Source: Chaetoderma sp. LZ-2023a (Eukaryota; Mollusca; Caudofoveata; Chaetodermatida; Chaetodermatidae). From it: DNA of 64,000 nt. Positions 54,065 through 63,537 of the stretch are shown here, one piece after another. The DNA lies in contig CM067370.1 of the NCBI GenBank assembly GCA_034401795.1, forward strand, positions 67,825,188 through 67,889,187, written 5' to 3'. The stretch's first letter is position 1; every line of letters starts with the position of its first letter. The notes beneath the pieces are model-generated. The model did no database searches. It saw nothing but the letters and a program-made list of their open reading frames with translations, and had not been told where the DNA came from. A program made the translations under genes and the position numbers.

Positions 54065-54774
54065 GTACAATTGATAAATCACTAAGTCATGGGTCATTTT
54101 CATTTGTACAGTTACTACATAATTGCTGAGTTCAACTTCTTTGTTATTAGACTTTCATACACTATTCATAACAGGCAGCATTTAAGACTTGGTTGAAAGT
54201 TAGCATTAGAATTTTAATCAGGGTTGGGTTTTGGACAGTCCAAAACTAACTTTGAGCAGACATTGTCCAAAACCTGTCTAAAACCTGTCTTAAATGGTTT
54301 AAACCAGTCCAAAACTGTCCAAAACTATGTTGGACATATCACCATACTCTTATGCATCATAATCCTATTAAAAAATAACAAGAAATCAGAGATTGCATCC
54401 AAAGCACTATATTAAACAAATCCATTTATTATATGAGTTATTATTACATTTTTATCAAATACATACAATTAAAACTATAAACTTCTATATCTATTGCTGA
54501 CTTCATCGCTGAGGTGGTAGTGATACAATGTCGGCTCAGATCGGGTTGAATTGAGAATTGAACTGGACAGGTTGGTGAAGGTGGTGCTGATTGTGATGGC
54601 AATTCTTCTCGTAGTCGCTTTGTGCATGGTGCAGCTGAAACAAAGAAAAGGGATATTACATGTGCTATATAAGCCAAATGTAGATATACACCCTACCTGG
54701 TCCAAGCCATTTGGGGACAAGATATGATAATCTTTTTAAAAATTTACATTGAAATGACTGGCATTGCAACAAAA
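54065..54774. other. No recognised gene; repeated 'GTCCAAAAC' words
   Basis: 54225-54330 repeats 'GTCCAAAACTGTC' and 'AAAACCTGTCT'. It is preceded by 'CAGGGTTGGGTTTTGGACAGTC' at 54218, which resembles a hAT-type end. A minus frame at 54444-54636 follows a good pyrimidine-rich AG (TTTTCTTTGTTTCAG) but has no domain I recognise. Confidence 0.35.
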
Positions 54775-55230
54775 TAAGTAAATTTATCAAATTTCTTTTT
54801 CACGAGTGAGATGACATACTTACCTCCCTAACACTCTTGATATACTAGTATATCGGCTCTAAATTCAATAATATTCAGAATTATAAAAAGTTAGGTGCCC
54901 CTAATGGGCAGGTGGAAGTACACAGTCATGCACATGACAAACACCACCCTCTGCGCATGCGCACACCGGTACTTCCGTTACTAAATATTGGCTGACCTAG
55001 AAGCAACTATTCAATAGCCAAAGGACCAGGCCTCCGTGGGGTGGCGAGGCCGGGATCCTGTTAGGGAGGTAAGTATGTCATCTCACTCGTGAAAAAGAAA
55101 TTTGATAAATTTACTTATTTCACATCATGAGAACATACTTACCTCCCTAACACTCTTGATAAAAACCAGAATTTGAAAGTAAATTTTGGTGGGAGGGAGG
55201 CAAGGTCCTGAAAACCCGCACACCCTCGAA
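54775..55230. repeat. Left terminal repeat and internal complementary region of D
   Basis: Terminal arm 54775-54830 (…TTTTTCACGAGTGAGATGACATACTTACCTCCC) is reverse-complemented at 55066-55123. The adjoining second half 55124-55160 should complement the right end, not in the window. 'CTCTGCGCATGCGCACACC' lies at about 54951-54966. Confidence 0.8.
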
Positions 55231-55744
55231 GAGGCTAGGCTCTTTGAATTCTCAAGAGATTTAAAACATCTGAAATTGTGACTGAAACCACAACCAGGAA
55301 TAGAATTTTGCATCGGATAATCGACCGATGAAGAGAGATTGATCAAAAGGCAAATGCGCTCCCCCCCCCCTCTTTCTGAGGAAGGTATAGGAAAAAACGC
55401 TGCTCTAAATGACTAGCACGTTCTCTAATACTTAATGAAAGTATTACTAGACATTGGAAAAAGAAGAATTGCTTCTATTTCAAAAACTCTCTGAAAAACC
55501 ACAATTAAGAGACATCAACCATCACCATATTAAAAAATAAAACGACACCATCACCAAGACAGAAAATCAAAAAATGGTCATAACCACTGACCTTTGATGT
55601 CTTGGACGCGGCACTCATCTCCTCCCCCACCGGAAGAGGAGAAGTGTACCAGCTAATAGTAGGAATACCCTACCAACAAATGTGATATTTGCAAATAGCA
55701 GAGGAGGCAAACTATTTACAAACATAAACCTCTGCATAACTATA

Positions 55745-56920
55745 TTATTTCCTGAGGACTGAGACGGCGAGTGGGTTAGAAGTGTCACGAAGGTAATGGT
55801 CGGTAAAACTTGACTCACAGTGCCACTGGGCTACTGACATAATGTCTTCAATCGAAACACCATTAAATAATGCCGTGGAAGTTACCACACCACGGACACT
55901 ATGAGCCTTGGCTCTATCTACCTGGATTCCAGTGGCTGTCTTATGACAGAATTGGATACATTCCACTATCCATCTGGAAATAGTGTCTCTTGACGCCCTA
56001 CCATGGGGTACAATATATGACAACCATAGGGAACATGGGTCCGTCCGCCAAACCTGAGTTCTTTTCTTGTACTTATTCAAAGCACGGACTGGACACCATA
56101 CTTTAGCACCAGGATCATATCTGGTTAAGGCAGGTAAAATAATAGGTTTACCCGGATACTTTAAAGATTGATTCTTAGCCAAGAAATTCAATCTAGGTAG
56201 AAGCTTAAGGCCTTCACCCGTAACTATATAACGGTCAGGCTCAGCAGACAAGGCATGAATTTCACTCCTGCGTCTGGCTGAAGCCGCCGCCACTAAAAAT
56301 ACAGTTTTAAGTGTCAATAATTTTACAGATATAGCACTAAGTGGTTCAAAAGGCTTACCACTCAAAACCTGCAGAACCAGAGAAAGACTCCATGACGGTG
56401 TCAGTGGAGGATTTCTAGGTCTGAGATTGCCCATACCTTTAATAAGAGTATTTAAAACACTTACTTCATCACTTCCCCTCTTTGCCAAGCAAGGGATAAC
56501 AGTCATCAATGCTGATTTGTATCCAGCAACAGAATTAGGTTGAAGACTATAGGTATCATACAGGTGACATAGAAAATCAGCTACTACCTGAATAGATGCT
56601 TCCATCGGATTGATACATCTCTTTGAGCACCATTCTGCAAATCTGTTGATTTTATAATTATAAGCTCTGGAGGTTGACCCCCTCCTGGCTCTGGCCATGA
56701 AATTGGCTGCTTGCTCAGAAAATCCCTCCTTAATTGCGGATTGTTTGACAACATCCATGCAGTCAATCGAAACATTGACGGATTGTTGTGAAGGGTCTTG
56801 CCCTGGAAGATAATATCGTCCATCAGCGGCAGAGGAACCGGATTGCAAACCAGAAGGTCCAGCAGATCCGTAAACCATGATCGGCTTGGCCAATTCGGGG
56901 CGATCAGAAGCACTTGGCAT
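55745..56920 (-). CDS. DIRS-like tyrosine recombinase of element D (intact, 391 aa)
   Basis: Likely integrates the circular double-stranded cDNA of the element, in place of a DDE integrase. Start chosen at the ATG at 56920 (MPSASDRPELAKPIMVYG), aligned with E and G; the frame is open further upstream. Domains: SAM-like N-terminal helices at about 65-160 (RRGSTSRAYNYKINRFAEW), then the catalytic domain with SARRRSEIHALS (Arg about 216-218), AKAHSVRGVV (His340, Arg343), AQWHCESSF (Trp/His about 366-367) and DHYLRD (Tyr376 nucleophile). Same length as the E copy. It overlaps the RT frame by 337 bp. No stop or frameshift, so it may be functional. Confidence 0.88.
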   Translation of the reverse strand: MPSASDRPELAKPIMVYGSAGPSGLQSGSSAADGRYYLPGQDPSQQSVNVSIDCMDVVKQSAIKEGFSEQAANFMARARRGSTSRAYNYKINRFAEWCSKRCINPMEASIQVVADFLCHLYDTYSLQPNSVAGYKSALMTVIPCLAKRGSDEVSVLNTLIKGMGNLRPRNPPLTPSWSLSLVLQVLSGKPFEPLSAISVKLLTLKTVFLVAAASARRRSEIHALSAEPDRYIVTGEGLKLLPRLNFLAKNQSLKYPGKPIILPALTRYDPGAKVWCPVRALNKYKKRTQVWRTDPCSLWLSYIVPHGRASRDTISRWIVECIQFCHKTATGIQVDRAKAHSVRGVVTSTALFNGVSIEDIMSVAQWHCESSFTDHYLRDTSNPLAVSVLRK

Positions 56921-58983
56921 TCCTCTTGTCTGATCTTCTGAAGGACTCTTGGAATCAGGATTGTTGGAGGGTATGCGTATGCATACATTCTCTTCCAACT
57001 GATAGCTAGCGCATCTATTGCGATAGCGCTTGGATCTGGAATCGGAGAAACGTACGTCGTCATCTTCGCATTCTTCTTCATTGCGAACAAATCTATGTTG
57101 GGCTTTCCCCAATGATTGAACAGGTGATCCGCCACACATTGATTTAGTTGCCATTCCGTAGGCAGAATACTCATCCTTCGGCTCAATGAGTCTGCTAACA
57201 GATTCAGCCTTCCCGGAATATGAACTGCTTTCAAGGTGATCATATGATCCATGCACCAGCAAAGCAGCTTCCATGTCATCATACAGAGACTGGGCGACTT
57301 CGTTCCGCCCTGGCGGTTTATGTAACTCACTACTGTAGAGTTGTCTGAACGTATCATCACAAATTTTCCCTTCACCTCCCCTAGGAAGTGTTCCAGGCCT
57401 AGAACTACAGCCCGCAGTTCTAGCATGTTGATATGTTCCTTTGACTGTTCCAGATTCCAAAGCCCTGATATAGTGGCTTCTTCCAGGCAAGCTCCCCAAC
57501 CCTCCATCGATGCATCCGTAAACATCGTTACTTGAGGGTGGGGAGGGGTCAGCATGACCCCCGCCAGGAGATTTCCTCTCTCCATCCACCAATGAAGGTG
57601 ATGAATGAGAGGGTCCAACACTTGAATGCGCGAGTCCAGTGATCCTGAACTCTGCGTCCACTGGGTCATGAGAAACAACTGAATCGGCCGCCTGCGTAAG
57701 GCCGCCTGAGGAATGACCGGTTCCATTGAAACCATCAGACCCAACATTCTCAGATAGACCCGTGCTAGAATATAACGACTGTTGCACACCAACTGAATAC
57801 ACGAGAGGAAACTTTCCACTCTCTCCTGGGACGGATAAACATATCCTATCTCCAGATCGAAGAACATACCCAGGTAAACAAACTTCTGGGATGGAGTCAG
57901 CTCTGATTTCGGAAAGTTGATCATCCAGCCTAAATCTGTGAGAGTTTCCAAGACTATCTCCAGATTTGCTGTCAAACTTTCTGGGTTGTGTGCTTTTAGC
58001 AACCAGTCGTCTATGTAAGTGTGAACAGGTATATTTCTCCTGCGGAGGTATGCCGTGATAGTAAGTACCACTCGAGTGAAGACCCTTGGAGCCGTCGAGA
58101 TGCCGAATGGAAGAACCTTGAATTCCCATTGGCGTCCCTGAAAAGCAAATCTCAGGAACCGACGAAACCTCCTTGCAATTGGAATGTGGAAGTAAGCATC
58201 CTTGAGATCTATAGATGCTGTCCACATCCCCTTCTCTAACCCCAACAACACCGATCTCACTGTTTCCATTTTGAAAGTCGGAGTGTCTAAAAACTTGTTT
58301 AGAGGCTTGAGGTTGAGAATTGGTCTCCACCCCCCGGTGTTCTTTGCCACAAGAAACACGGTTGAATAGAAGCCCGGGCAATCCTGCGCCGGTTGAATTG
58401 CTTCTTTTAGAACGAGAGAATCTATCTCCTCTTCTATGCACAACCGCTTGTCTGGATCTCGTGGAACTTGAGTCCAGACCGGTACCAGAGACAAATGCAA
58501 CGGCGGACCTCTTATCCAATCTGGACTGTATCCCTGCGAAAGCCATTGCAAGACTAAGCGGTCCTGAATTAACCGCGCCCACTTCTGAATGTGACAAGTC
58601 AAACGACCTCCCACTGGTGTACCTAGGGTTGACGGGGTGCCCATAAACTTCAGAAGTGGGTGTGTCTCTGATACGAGTGGCAACACCCCAGTGGTACTTG
58701 TGATAACCGGAAAAAATTTTCTTGCGTCAGGCCCGGTTACCACGCGCCGCTCCCCGCGCGCCGCGACCAGCGCCACGCGCACCACGGTGCGCGGGCTGCT
58801 GCCTGGCAGGCTGCGCTTGAGGCGGCGGCTGTCGCACAACAGCACGCTGCTGCTGGCGTAGCCGACGCGGTCTCTGAAACCGGCCGGCCTGCTGGCCTCT
58901 GACACTGCCAGCCCCGCCACGAGCGTACGGCTGTCGAGCAGCCGAGGGCTGAACACGCACGTGTTCCCTGCGCAGCACTTCAA
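56584..58983 (-). CDS. RT-RNase H of DIRS element D (open)
   Basis: The open frame of 799 codons extends into gag; the real start is uncertain and probably lies within the gag overlap. Conserved blocks: IEEEIDSLVLKEAIQPAQ, GGWRPILNLKPLNKFLD, ASIDLKDAYFHIPIAR (first catalytic Asp), VHTYIDDWLLKAHNPE (YIDD), MFTDASMEGWGACLEE, NMLELRAVV, RSDNSTVVSYINRQGG and HIPGRLNLLADSLSRR (RNase H acidic residues). The C-terminal extension typical of DIRS RT is HWGKPNIDLFA…WPSRSWFTDLLDLL. All catalytic residues that I can place are present. Confidence 0.88.
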   Translation of the reverse strand: MKCCAGNTCVFSPRLLDSRTLVAGLAVSEASRPAGFRDRVGYASSSVLLCDSRRLKRSLPGSSPRTVVRVALVAARGERRVVTGPDARKFFPVITSTTGVLPLVSETHPLLKFMGTPSTLGTPVGGRLTCHIQKWARLIQDRLVLQWLSQGYSPDWIRGPPLHLSLVPVWTQVPRDPDKRLCIEEEIDSLVLKEAIQPAQDCPGFYSTVFLVAKNTGGWRPILNLKPLNKFLDTPTFKMETVRSVLLGLEKGMWTASIDLKDAYFHIPIARRFRRFLRFAFQGRQWEFKVLPFGISTAPRVFTRVVLTITAYLRRRNIPVHTYIDDWLLKAHNPESLTANLEIVLETLTDLGWMINFPKSELTPSQKFVYLGMFFDLEIGYVYPSQERVESFLSCIQLVCNSRYILARVYLRMLGLMVSMEPVIPQAALRRRPIQLFLMTQWTQSSGSLDSRIQVLDPLIHHLHWWMERGNLLAGVMLTPPHPQVTMFTDASMEGWGACLEEATISGLWNLEQSKEHINMLELRAVVLGLEHFLGEVKGKFVMIRSDNSTVVSYINRQGGTKSPSLCMMTWKLLCWCMDHMITLKAVHIPGRLNLLADSLSRRMSILPTEWQLNQCVADHLFNHWGKPNIDLFAMKKNAKMTTYVSPIPDPSAIAIDALAISWKRMYAYAYPPTILIPRVLQKIRQEECQVLLIAPNWPSRSWFTDLLDLLVCNPVPLPLMDDIIFQGKTLHNNPSMFRLTAWMLSNNPQLRRDFLSKQPISWPEPGGGQPPELIIIKSTDLQNGAQRDVSIRWKHLFR

Positions 58984-59597
58984 ACTGTGCCCGCAGCGCC
59001 CTCTGGTTGTTCACCAAAGTCACTGTCTCCTGCAGGTGCCGACAACCTTCACCTCCAAAGAGTCCAGGGCCCGCCATCGGCGCTTGCATCAAGCGCGACT
59101 TGAGCTCCTGAGACGGGCACAAATTGTCCAGCGCAAAAGTGCGCCTCGTCCTCAGCGACTTCGTGACCGACCTAGTCAGACAGTCCAACGCCAGGTTGAT
59201 GCCATCCTGGATGGCTCGTTGGACTGTCACGGGACTAGGATGTTGCTGCACCGACGCTGCCACCACCCCCGACAGCAGCTGAGAGACATGCGACAGCGCA
59301 CTGATCGCTGCTCGCGAGCTCTCCTCGGTGTCGCGCAAGGCGGCATTCGCCGAGCGCATAGCGCCCGAGCACAAGGCTCCCGTGTCAGCTCGGGAACCCG
59401 GCCGCGTATCTTCGCCCAGAGCAGCGCGGTCATCCGCGCTCGGTCTGGGCGCCAGGCCATACCGAGCATACTGACTGGCAGTAACCCGACATCGCCTAGC
59501 TACCTCGCGGGGGGCCTTCGCGAGGCGACCTTTCGGTCTGATCGACTCCTCTGCCGCCGTGAACATATCTAAGATATGTTCAGCATACGGCAGAGAC
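58727..59597 (-). CDS. gag of DIRS element D, 5'-truncated by element E
   Basis: The open frame runs from the junction with E (first residues SLPYAEHILDMFTAAEES) to a stop at 58727. The middle has LGEDTRPGSRADTGALCSGA, NLCPSQELKSRLMQAPMAGP and GLFGGEGCRHLQETVTLVNN. The C-terminus is an Arg/Gly/Gln-rich RGG-type tail that is probably RNA-binding. The coding start and N-terminal Cys/His cluster expected from A, B and F are missing. It overlaps the RT frame. Confidence 0.8.
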
Positions 59598-60040
59598 TAA
59601 ACGAAATCTAGGATTTCTTTTTTCACGAGAGAGTTGATACTTACCTCCCTAATACTTTTGATATTGCTAAATATTGGCTTTCACTCAATAAACACTCAGA
59701 TTTAAAACAGTTAGGTGCCCCTACTGGGCAGGGAGTCAGAGCGTAGTCTGGCGGATGCCAGCCCCACCACCGCGCATGCGCAGACTAGCACTTCCTCTGA
59801 CTAGATTATTGGCTGACACACATGCAACTATTAAGAGCCTGAAGACCGAGCCTCTGTGGGGTGGAGAGGCCGGGTCCGTATCTAGGGAGGTAAGTATCAA
59901 CTCTCTCGTGAAAAAAGAAATCCTAGATTTCGTTTATTTCACTTCAAGAGTATACTTACCTCCCTAATACTTTTGATATTGCCAGAATTCGAAAGTGAAT
60001 CTGGCGGGAGGGAGGCGAGGTCAAAAGACCAGCTCATCCC
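59598..60040. repeat. Left terminal repeat and internal complementary region of E
   Basis: The arm at 59598-59655 (AAACGAAATCTAGGATTTCTTTTTTCACGAGAGAGTTGATACTTACC) is reverse-complemented almost perfectly at 59880-59937. The second half of the internal complementary region, 59938-59980 (TTTCACTTCAAGAGTATACTTACCTCCC), should complement the right end. 'CGCGCATGCGCAG' lies at 59771-59783. A C-rich tract 'GCTCCCCCCCCTCC' lies at about 60160. Confidence 0.85.
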
Positions 60041-60511
60041 TATACGCTTTTCTGCGTTTAAGGCACTTAACTTCTGAAACTGTAAGAAAAAACAGTCAGG
60101 ATTTGACTAACCATCGGATAACACCACCGATGTATGAGAGATGACCGATTGTCATATGCGCTCCCCCCCCTCCTTCCAGGGAGGAAGAGTCGACTGACCT
60201 CAATGTCCTATACGCTCTCTACGTACAAGTGCCATGTACTACAGGACAGAGACGAAAAAGCTCCATTTTCGTAACTCTCAACAATGAACCACACAAATAC
60301 ACAAACCATCACCATATTAATAACGGGTAATCGTGACAATACAATCAACAACGGACAACACATGAACAAGACTGACCTTGTTGAAAATGGCTGCTGATAT
60401 CATCTTCCCATCGGTAAAGACTGATGCAGGCCCAAAAAAGTGGGTGTTTCCATAAATTAATTGTGATATATATAAGTAACGAGGAAATCACCTCAAAAAA
60501 TATAAACCGAT

Positions 60512-61687
60512 TTATTTTTTCAAAACCGACAAGGCGAGAGGATTAGAGGTGTCACGGAGATAATGGTCTGTAAAACTTGACTCACAGTGCCACTGAGCCA
60601 CCGACATAATATCATCCACAGGGACCCCATTAAATAGGGCCGTGGATGTCACTACGCCGCGGACACTGTGAGCCTTGGCCACGTCAACCTGCTTCCCGGT
60701 GGCGGATTTATGGCAAAACTGAATGCATTCCACAATCCACCTGGAAATGGTGTCCTTAGAAGCCCTCCCATGGGGTTCAATATATGACAACCATAACGCT
60801 GACTGGTCGGTGCGCCATGCCGCCGTACGTTGTTTGTACCGGCGCAGCGCCCGGACGGGACACCATGCTTTAGAATTAGGATCATATCTAGTTAAAGCAG
60901 GCAAAATAATAGGTTGACCTGGATATTTCAACGACTGATTTTTAGCCAAGAAATTAATCCTAGGTAGCAGCTTAAGGCCTTCCCCTGAAACCACAAAACG
61001 GTCATCCTCGGCAGATAAGGCATGAATCTCACTCCTACGCCTAGCCGAGGCCGCAGCAATTAAAAACACAGTCTTCAGTGTTAATAGTTTCATAGAAATG
61101 GAACTAAGTGGTTCAAAAGGCTTATCACCTAGTACTTGAAGCACTAGCGATAAACTCCAAGACGGAATCACAGGAGGATTCCTTGGTCTTAGATTGCCCA
61201 TGCCTTTAATTAATACATTCAATGTATTTACTTCATCACTTCCCCTCTTAGCCAAGCAAGGAATAACAGACATTAATGCTGACTTATAACCAGCAATAGA
61301 GTTAGGCTTGAGGCTATAGGCATCATAGAGGTGACAGAGGAAATCAGCTACTACTTGAATAGATGCATCCATTGGATCAATACATCTTTTTGAGCACCAT
61401 TCTGCAAATCTGTTGATTTTATAATTATATGCTCTGGAGGTTGACCCCCTCCTGGCCTTGGCCATAAACATGGCTGCTTGCTCAGAAAAGCCCTCCTTAA
61501 TTCTAGATTCCTTGACAACATCCACGCAGTCAATCTGAACATTGACGGATTGTTGTGAAGGGCCTTGCCCTGGAAGATAATATCGTCCATCAGAGGCAGA
61601 GGAACCGGATTGCAGACCAGAAGGTCCAGCAGATCCGTATACCATGATCGGCTTGGCCAATCCGGGGCGATCAGAAGCACTTGGCAT
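60512..61687 (-). CDS. DIRS-like tyrosine recombinase of element E (intact, 391 aa)
   Basis: Catalyses strand cleavage and joining through a Tyr-DNA link and presumably inserts the circular cDNA. Start chosen at the ATG at 61687, conserved in all copies, though the frame is open far upstream. N-terminal core-binding domain about 60-165 (KARRGSTSRAYNYKINRFAE). Catalytic domain: RRR at 216-218 within AAASARRRSEIHALS, KAHSVRGVVT (His340, Arg343), QWH (366-367) and the nucleophile Tyr376 in TDHYLRD, near the C-terminus (391 aa). It overlaps RT by 337 bp. All residues expected of an active enzyme are seen. Confidence 0.9.
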   Translation of the reverse strand: MPSASDRPGLAKPIMVYGSAGPSGLQSGSSASDGRYYLPGQGPSQQSVNVQIDCVDVVKESRIKEGFSEQAAMFMAKARRGSTSRAYNYKINRFAEWCSKRCIDPMDASIQVVADFLCHLYDAYSLKPNSIAGYKSALMSVIPCLAKRGSDEVNTLNVLIKGMGNLRPRNPPVIPSWSLSLVLQVLGDKPFEPLSSISMKLLTLKTVFLIAAASARRRSEIHALSAEDDRFVVSGEGLKLLPRINFLAKNQSLKYPGQPIILPALTRYDPNSKAWCPVRALRRYKQRTAAWRTDQSALWLSYIEPHGRASKDTISRWIVECIQFCHKSATGKQVDVAKAHSVRGVVTSTALFNGVPVDDIMSVAQWHCESSFTDHYLRDTSNPLALSVLKK

Positions 61688-63537
61688 TCCTCTTGTCTGA
61701 TTTTCTGAAGAATTTTTGGAATCAGGATTGCTGGAGGGAATGCGTATGCATACATTCTCCCCCAGCTGATAGCTAACGCATCTGTTGCGAAAGCGCTTGG
61801 ATCTGGAATCGGAGAGACGTACGTCGTCATCTTCGCATTCTTCTTCGTTGCGAACAAATCGATGTTGGGTTTCCCCCAATGGTCGAACAGACGATCCGCC
61901 ACACATTGATTTAGTTGCCATTCCGTGGGTAAAACACTCATCCTTCGGCTCAATGAGTCTGCTAGCAGGTTTAACCTTCCCGGAATATGAACTGCTTTCA
62001 AGGTAATCTGGTGATCCAGACACCAACAAAGCAGTTTCCATGTCATCATACAGAGACTGGGCGACTTCGTTCCGCCCTGGCGGTTTATGTAAGTCACAAC
62101 TGTTGAGTTGTCTGAACGAATAAGAACAATCTTGCCCTGAACTTTCTGTAAGAAATGTTCCAGGCCCAGGACTACTGCTCTTAGCTCCAGTAGATTTATA
62201 TGTTCCTGTGACTGTTCCAGATTCCAAAGCCCTGATATCGTGGATTCTTCCAGGCAAGCTCCCCAGCCCTCCATCGATGCATCTGTATACACAGTCACCT
62301 GAGGGTGGGGAGGGGTTAGCAAAACCCCCAGCAAGAGATTCTCTGTATTCAACCACCATTGCAGGTGGTGAATCAGAGGCGCCAACACTGACACATTCGA
62401 GTCCAGCGAACCTGTACTCTGGGTCCATTGTGTCATGAGAAACAACTGGATCGGCCGCCTGCGTAAGGCGGCCTGAGGAATGACTGGTTCCAACGAAACC
62501 ATCAACCCCAGCATTCTCAAGTAAACCCGTGCCAGGACATGACGACTGTCGCACACTGACTGAATCAACGAGATGAGTATTTGAACTCTCTCCTGAGTAG
62601 GATAAACATATCCTGTCTCCAGATCGAAGAACATCCCCAGGTAAACAAACTTCTGGGATGGAGTCAGCTCTGATTTTGGGAAATTGATCATCCAGCCCAA
62701 GTCTGTGAGAATTTTCAAAACAATCTCCAGATTGGCGGACAAACTTTCCCGGGTGTGCGCTTTCAACAGCCAGTCGTCTATGTACGTGTGGACTGCTATG
62801 CTTCTCCTGCGGAGGTATGCTGTGATCGCAAGAACCACACGGGTGAAAACCCGAGGAGCCGTGGAAATTCCGAAGGGCAACACCCTGAATTCCCACTGTC
62901 TGCCCTGGAAAGCAAATCTCAGGAAGCGACAGAAACTCCTGTGGATGGGGATGTGGAAATAAGCGTCCTTCAAATCTATCGACGCCGTCCACATCCCCCT
63001 CTCCAACCCCGCCAACACCGAGCGCACCGTTTCCATCTTGAAACTGGGCGTCTCGATGAACTTGTTCAATGGCTTGAGGTTGAGAATCGGTCTCCACCCA
63101 CCGGTGCGTTTTGTTACCAAGAACAGGGTTGAATAGAAGCCCGGACACCTTTGTGCCGGCTGAATAGCTCCTTTCTGTACGAGGGAATTTATCTCCTCCT
63201 CGATACACAACCTTTGATCTGGATCTCTCGGAATGGGAGTCCAGACTGGCACCAGAGACAGTCGCGACGGCGGGCCTGTCATCCACTCTGGATGATACCC
63301 CACGGAAAGCCATCGCAAGACTAAACGGTCCTGAGTTAACCGTTCCCACTCTTGCATGTGGTCGGCTAGCCGGCCTCCCACCGGTCCACCTAGGGACCGC
63401 GGTGGACACAAGGCATGCAAGAGCGGCACTGTCTCCGTCGCCATACACACCGGCGTGGTCCTTACCGCGGTAAGCGCCCTGTCAGGAACGATAACCACGC
63501 CCAGATCCTCGCGCGACCCGCCCCGCCCCGCGCGCAC
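61351..63537 (-). CDS. RT-RNase H of DIRS element E (intact, 728 aa)
   Basis: Copies element RNA to DNA and removes the RNA strand. Start taken as the ATG at 63537, which overlaps the end of gag by 56 bp; this start is a guess. RT spans about 105-345: ILNLKPLNKF at 151, catalytic Asp in SIDLKDAYFHIP (187) and YIDD at 252-255. RNase H spans about 412-535: Asp419 (VYTDAS), Glu451 (LLELRA), Asp476 (RSDNST) and Asp527 (LLADSLSRR). The DIRS-type C-terminal extension follows (HWGKPNIDLFATKKNAKM, APDWPSRSWYTDLLDLL) at about 553-645. No stop or frameshift. Confidence 0.9.
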   Translation of the reverse strand: MRAGRGGSREDLGVVIVPDRALTAVRTTPVCMATETVPLLHALCPPRSLGGPVGGRLADHMQEWERLTQDRLVLRWLSVGYHPEWMTGPPSRLSLVPVWTPIPRDPDQRLCIEEEINSLVQKGAIQPAQRCPGFYSTLFLVTKRTGGWRPILNLKPLNKFIETPSFKMETVRSVLAGLERGMWTASIDLKDAYFHIPIHRSFCRFLRFAFQGRQWEFRVLPFGISTAPRVFTRVVLAITAYLRRRSIAVHTYIDDWLLKAHTRESLSANLEIVLKILTDLGWMINFPKSELTPSQKFVYLGMFFDLETGYVYPTQERVQILISLIQSVCDSRHVLARVYLRMLGLMVSLEPVIPQAALRRRPIQLFLMTQWTQSTGSLDSNVSVLAPLIHHLQWWLNTENLLLGVLLTPPHPQVTVYTDASMEGWGACLEESTISGLWNLEQSQEHINLLELRAVVLGLEHFLQKVQGKIVLIRSDNSTVVTYINRQGGTKSPSLCMMTWKLLCWCLDHQITLKAVHIPGRLNLLADSLSRRMSVLPTEWQLNQCVADRLFDHWGKPNIDLFATKKNAKMTTYVSPIPDPSAFATDALAISWGRMYAYAFPPAILIPKILQKIRQEECQVLLIAPDWPSRSWYTDLLDLLVCNPVPLPLMDDIIFQGKALHNNPSMFRLTAWMLSRNLELRRAFLSKQPCLWPRPGGGQPPEHIIIKSTDLQNGAQKDVLIQWMHLFK

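Larger units (their letters stand above)
54775..59597 (-). mobile_element. DIRS-like element D (family 1), open RT and recombinase, 5' part cut by E
   Basis: 3' end at 54775 (TAAGTAAATTTATC). The internal complementary region is at 55060-55160, and the recombinase and RT-RNase H are open throughout. gag is open but stops abruptly at 59597, where the end of element E begins. It belongs to the same family as E but is clearly diverged from it. The missing 5' end of D should lie beyond E, outside the window. Confidence 0.9.

Noticed and set aside
54444..54677. Possible terminal exon on the minus strand after a strong pyrimidine-rich AG
   Set aside because: The peptide (APCTKRLREELPSQSAPPSP…) has no recognisable domain, and no partner exon was found between H and D.
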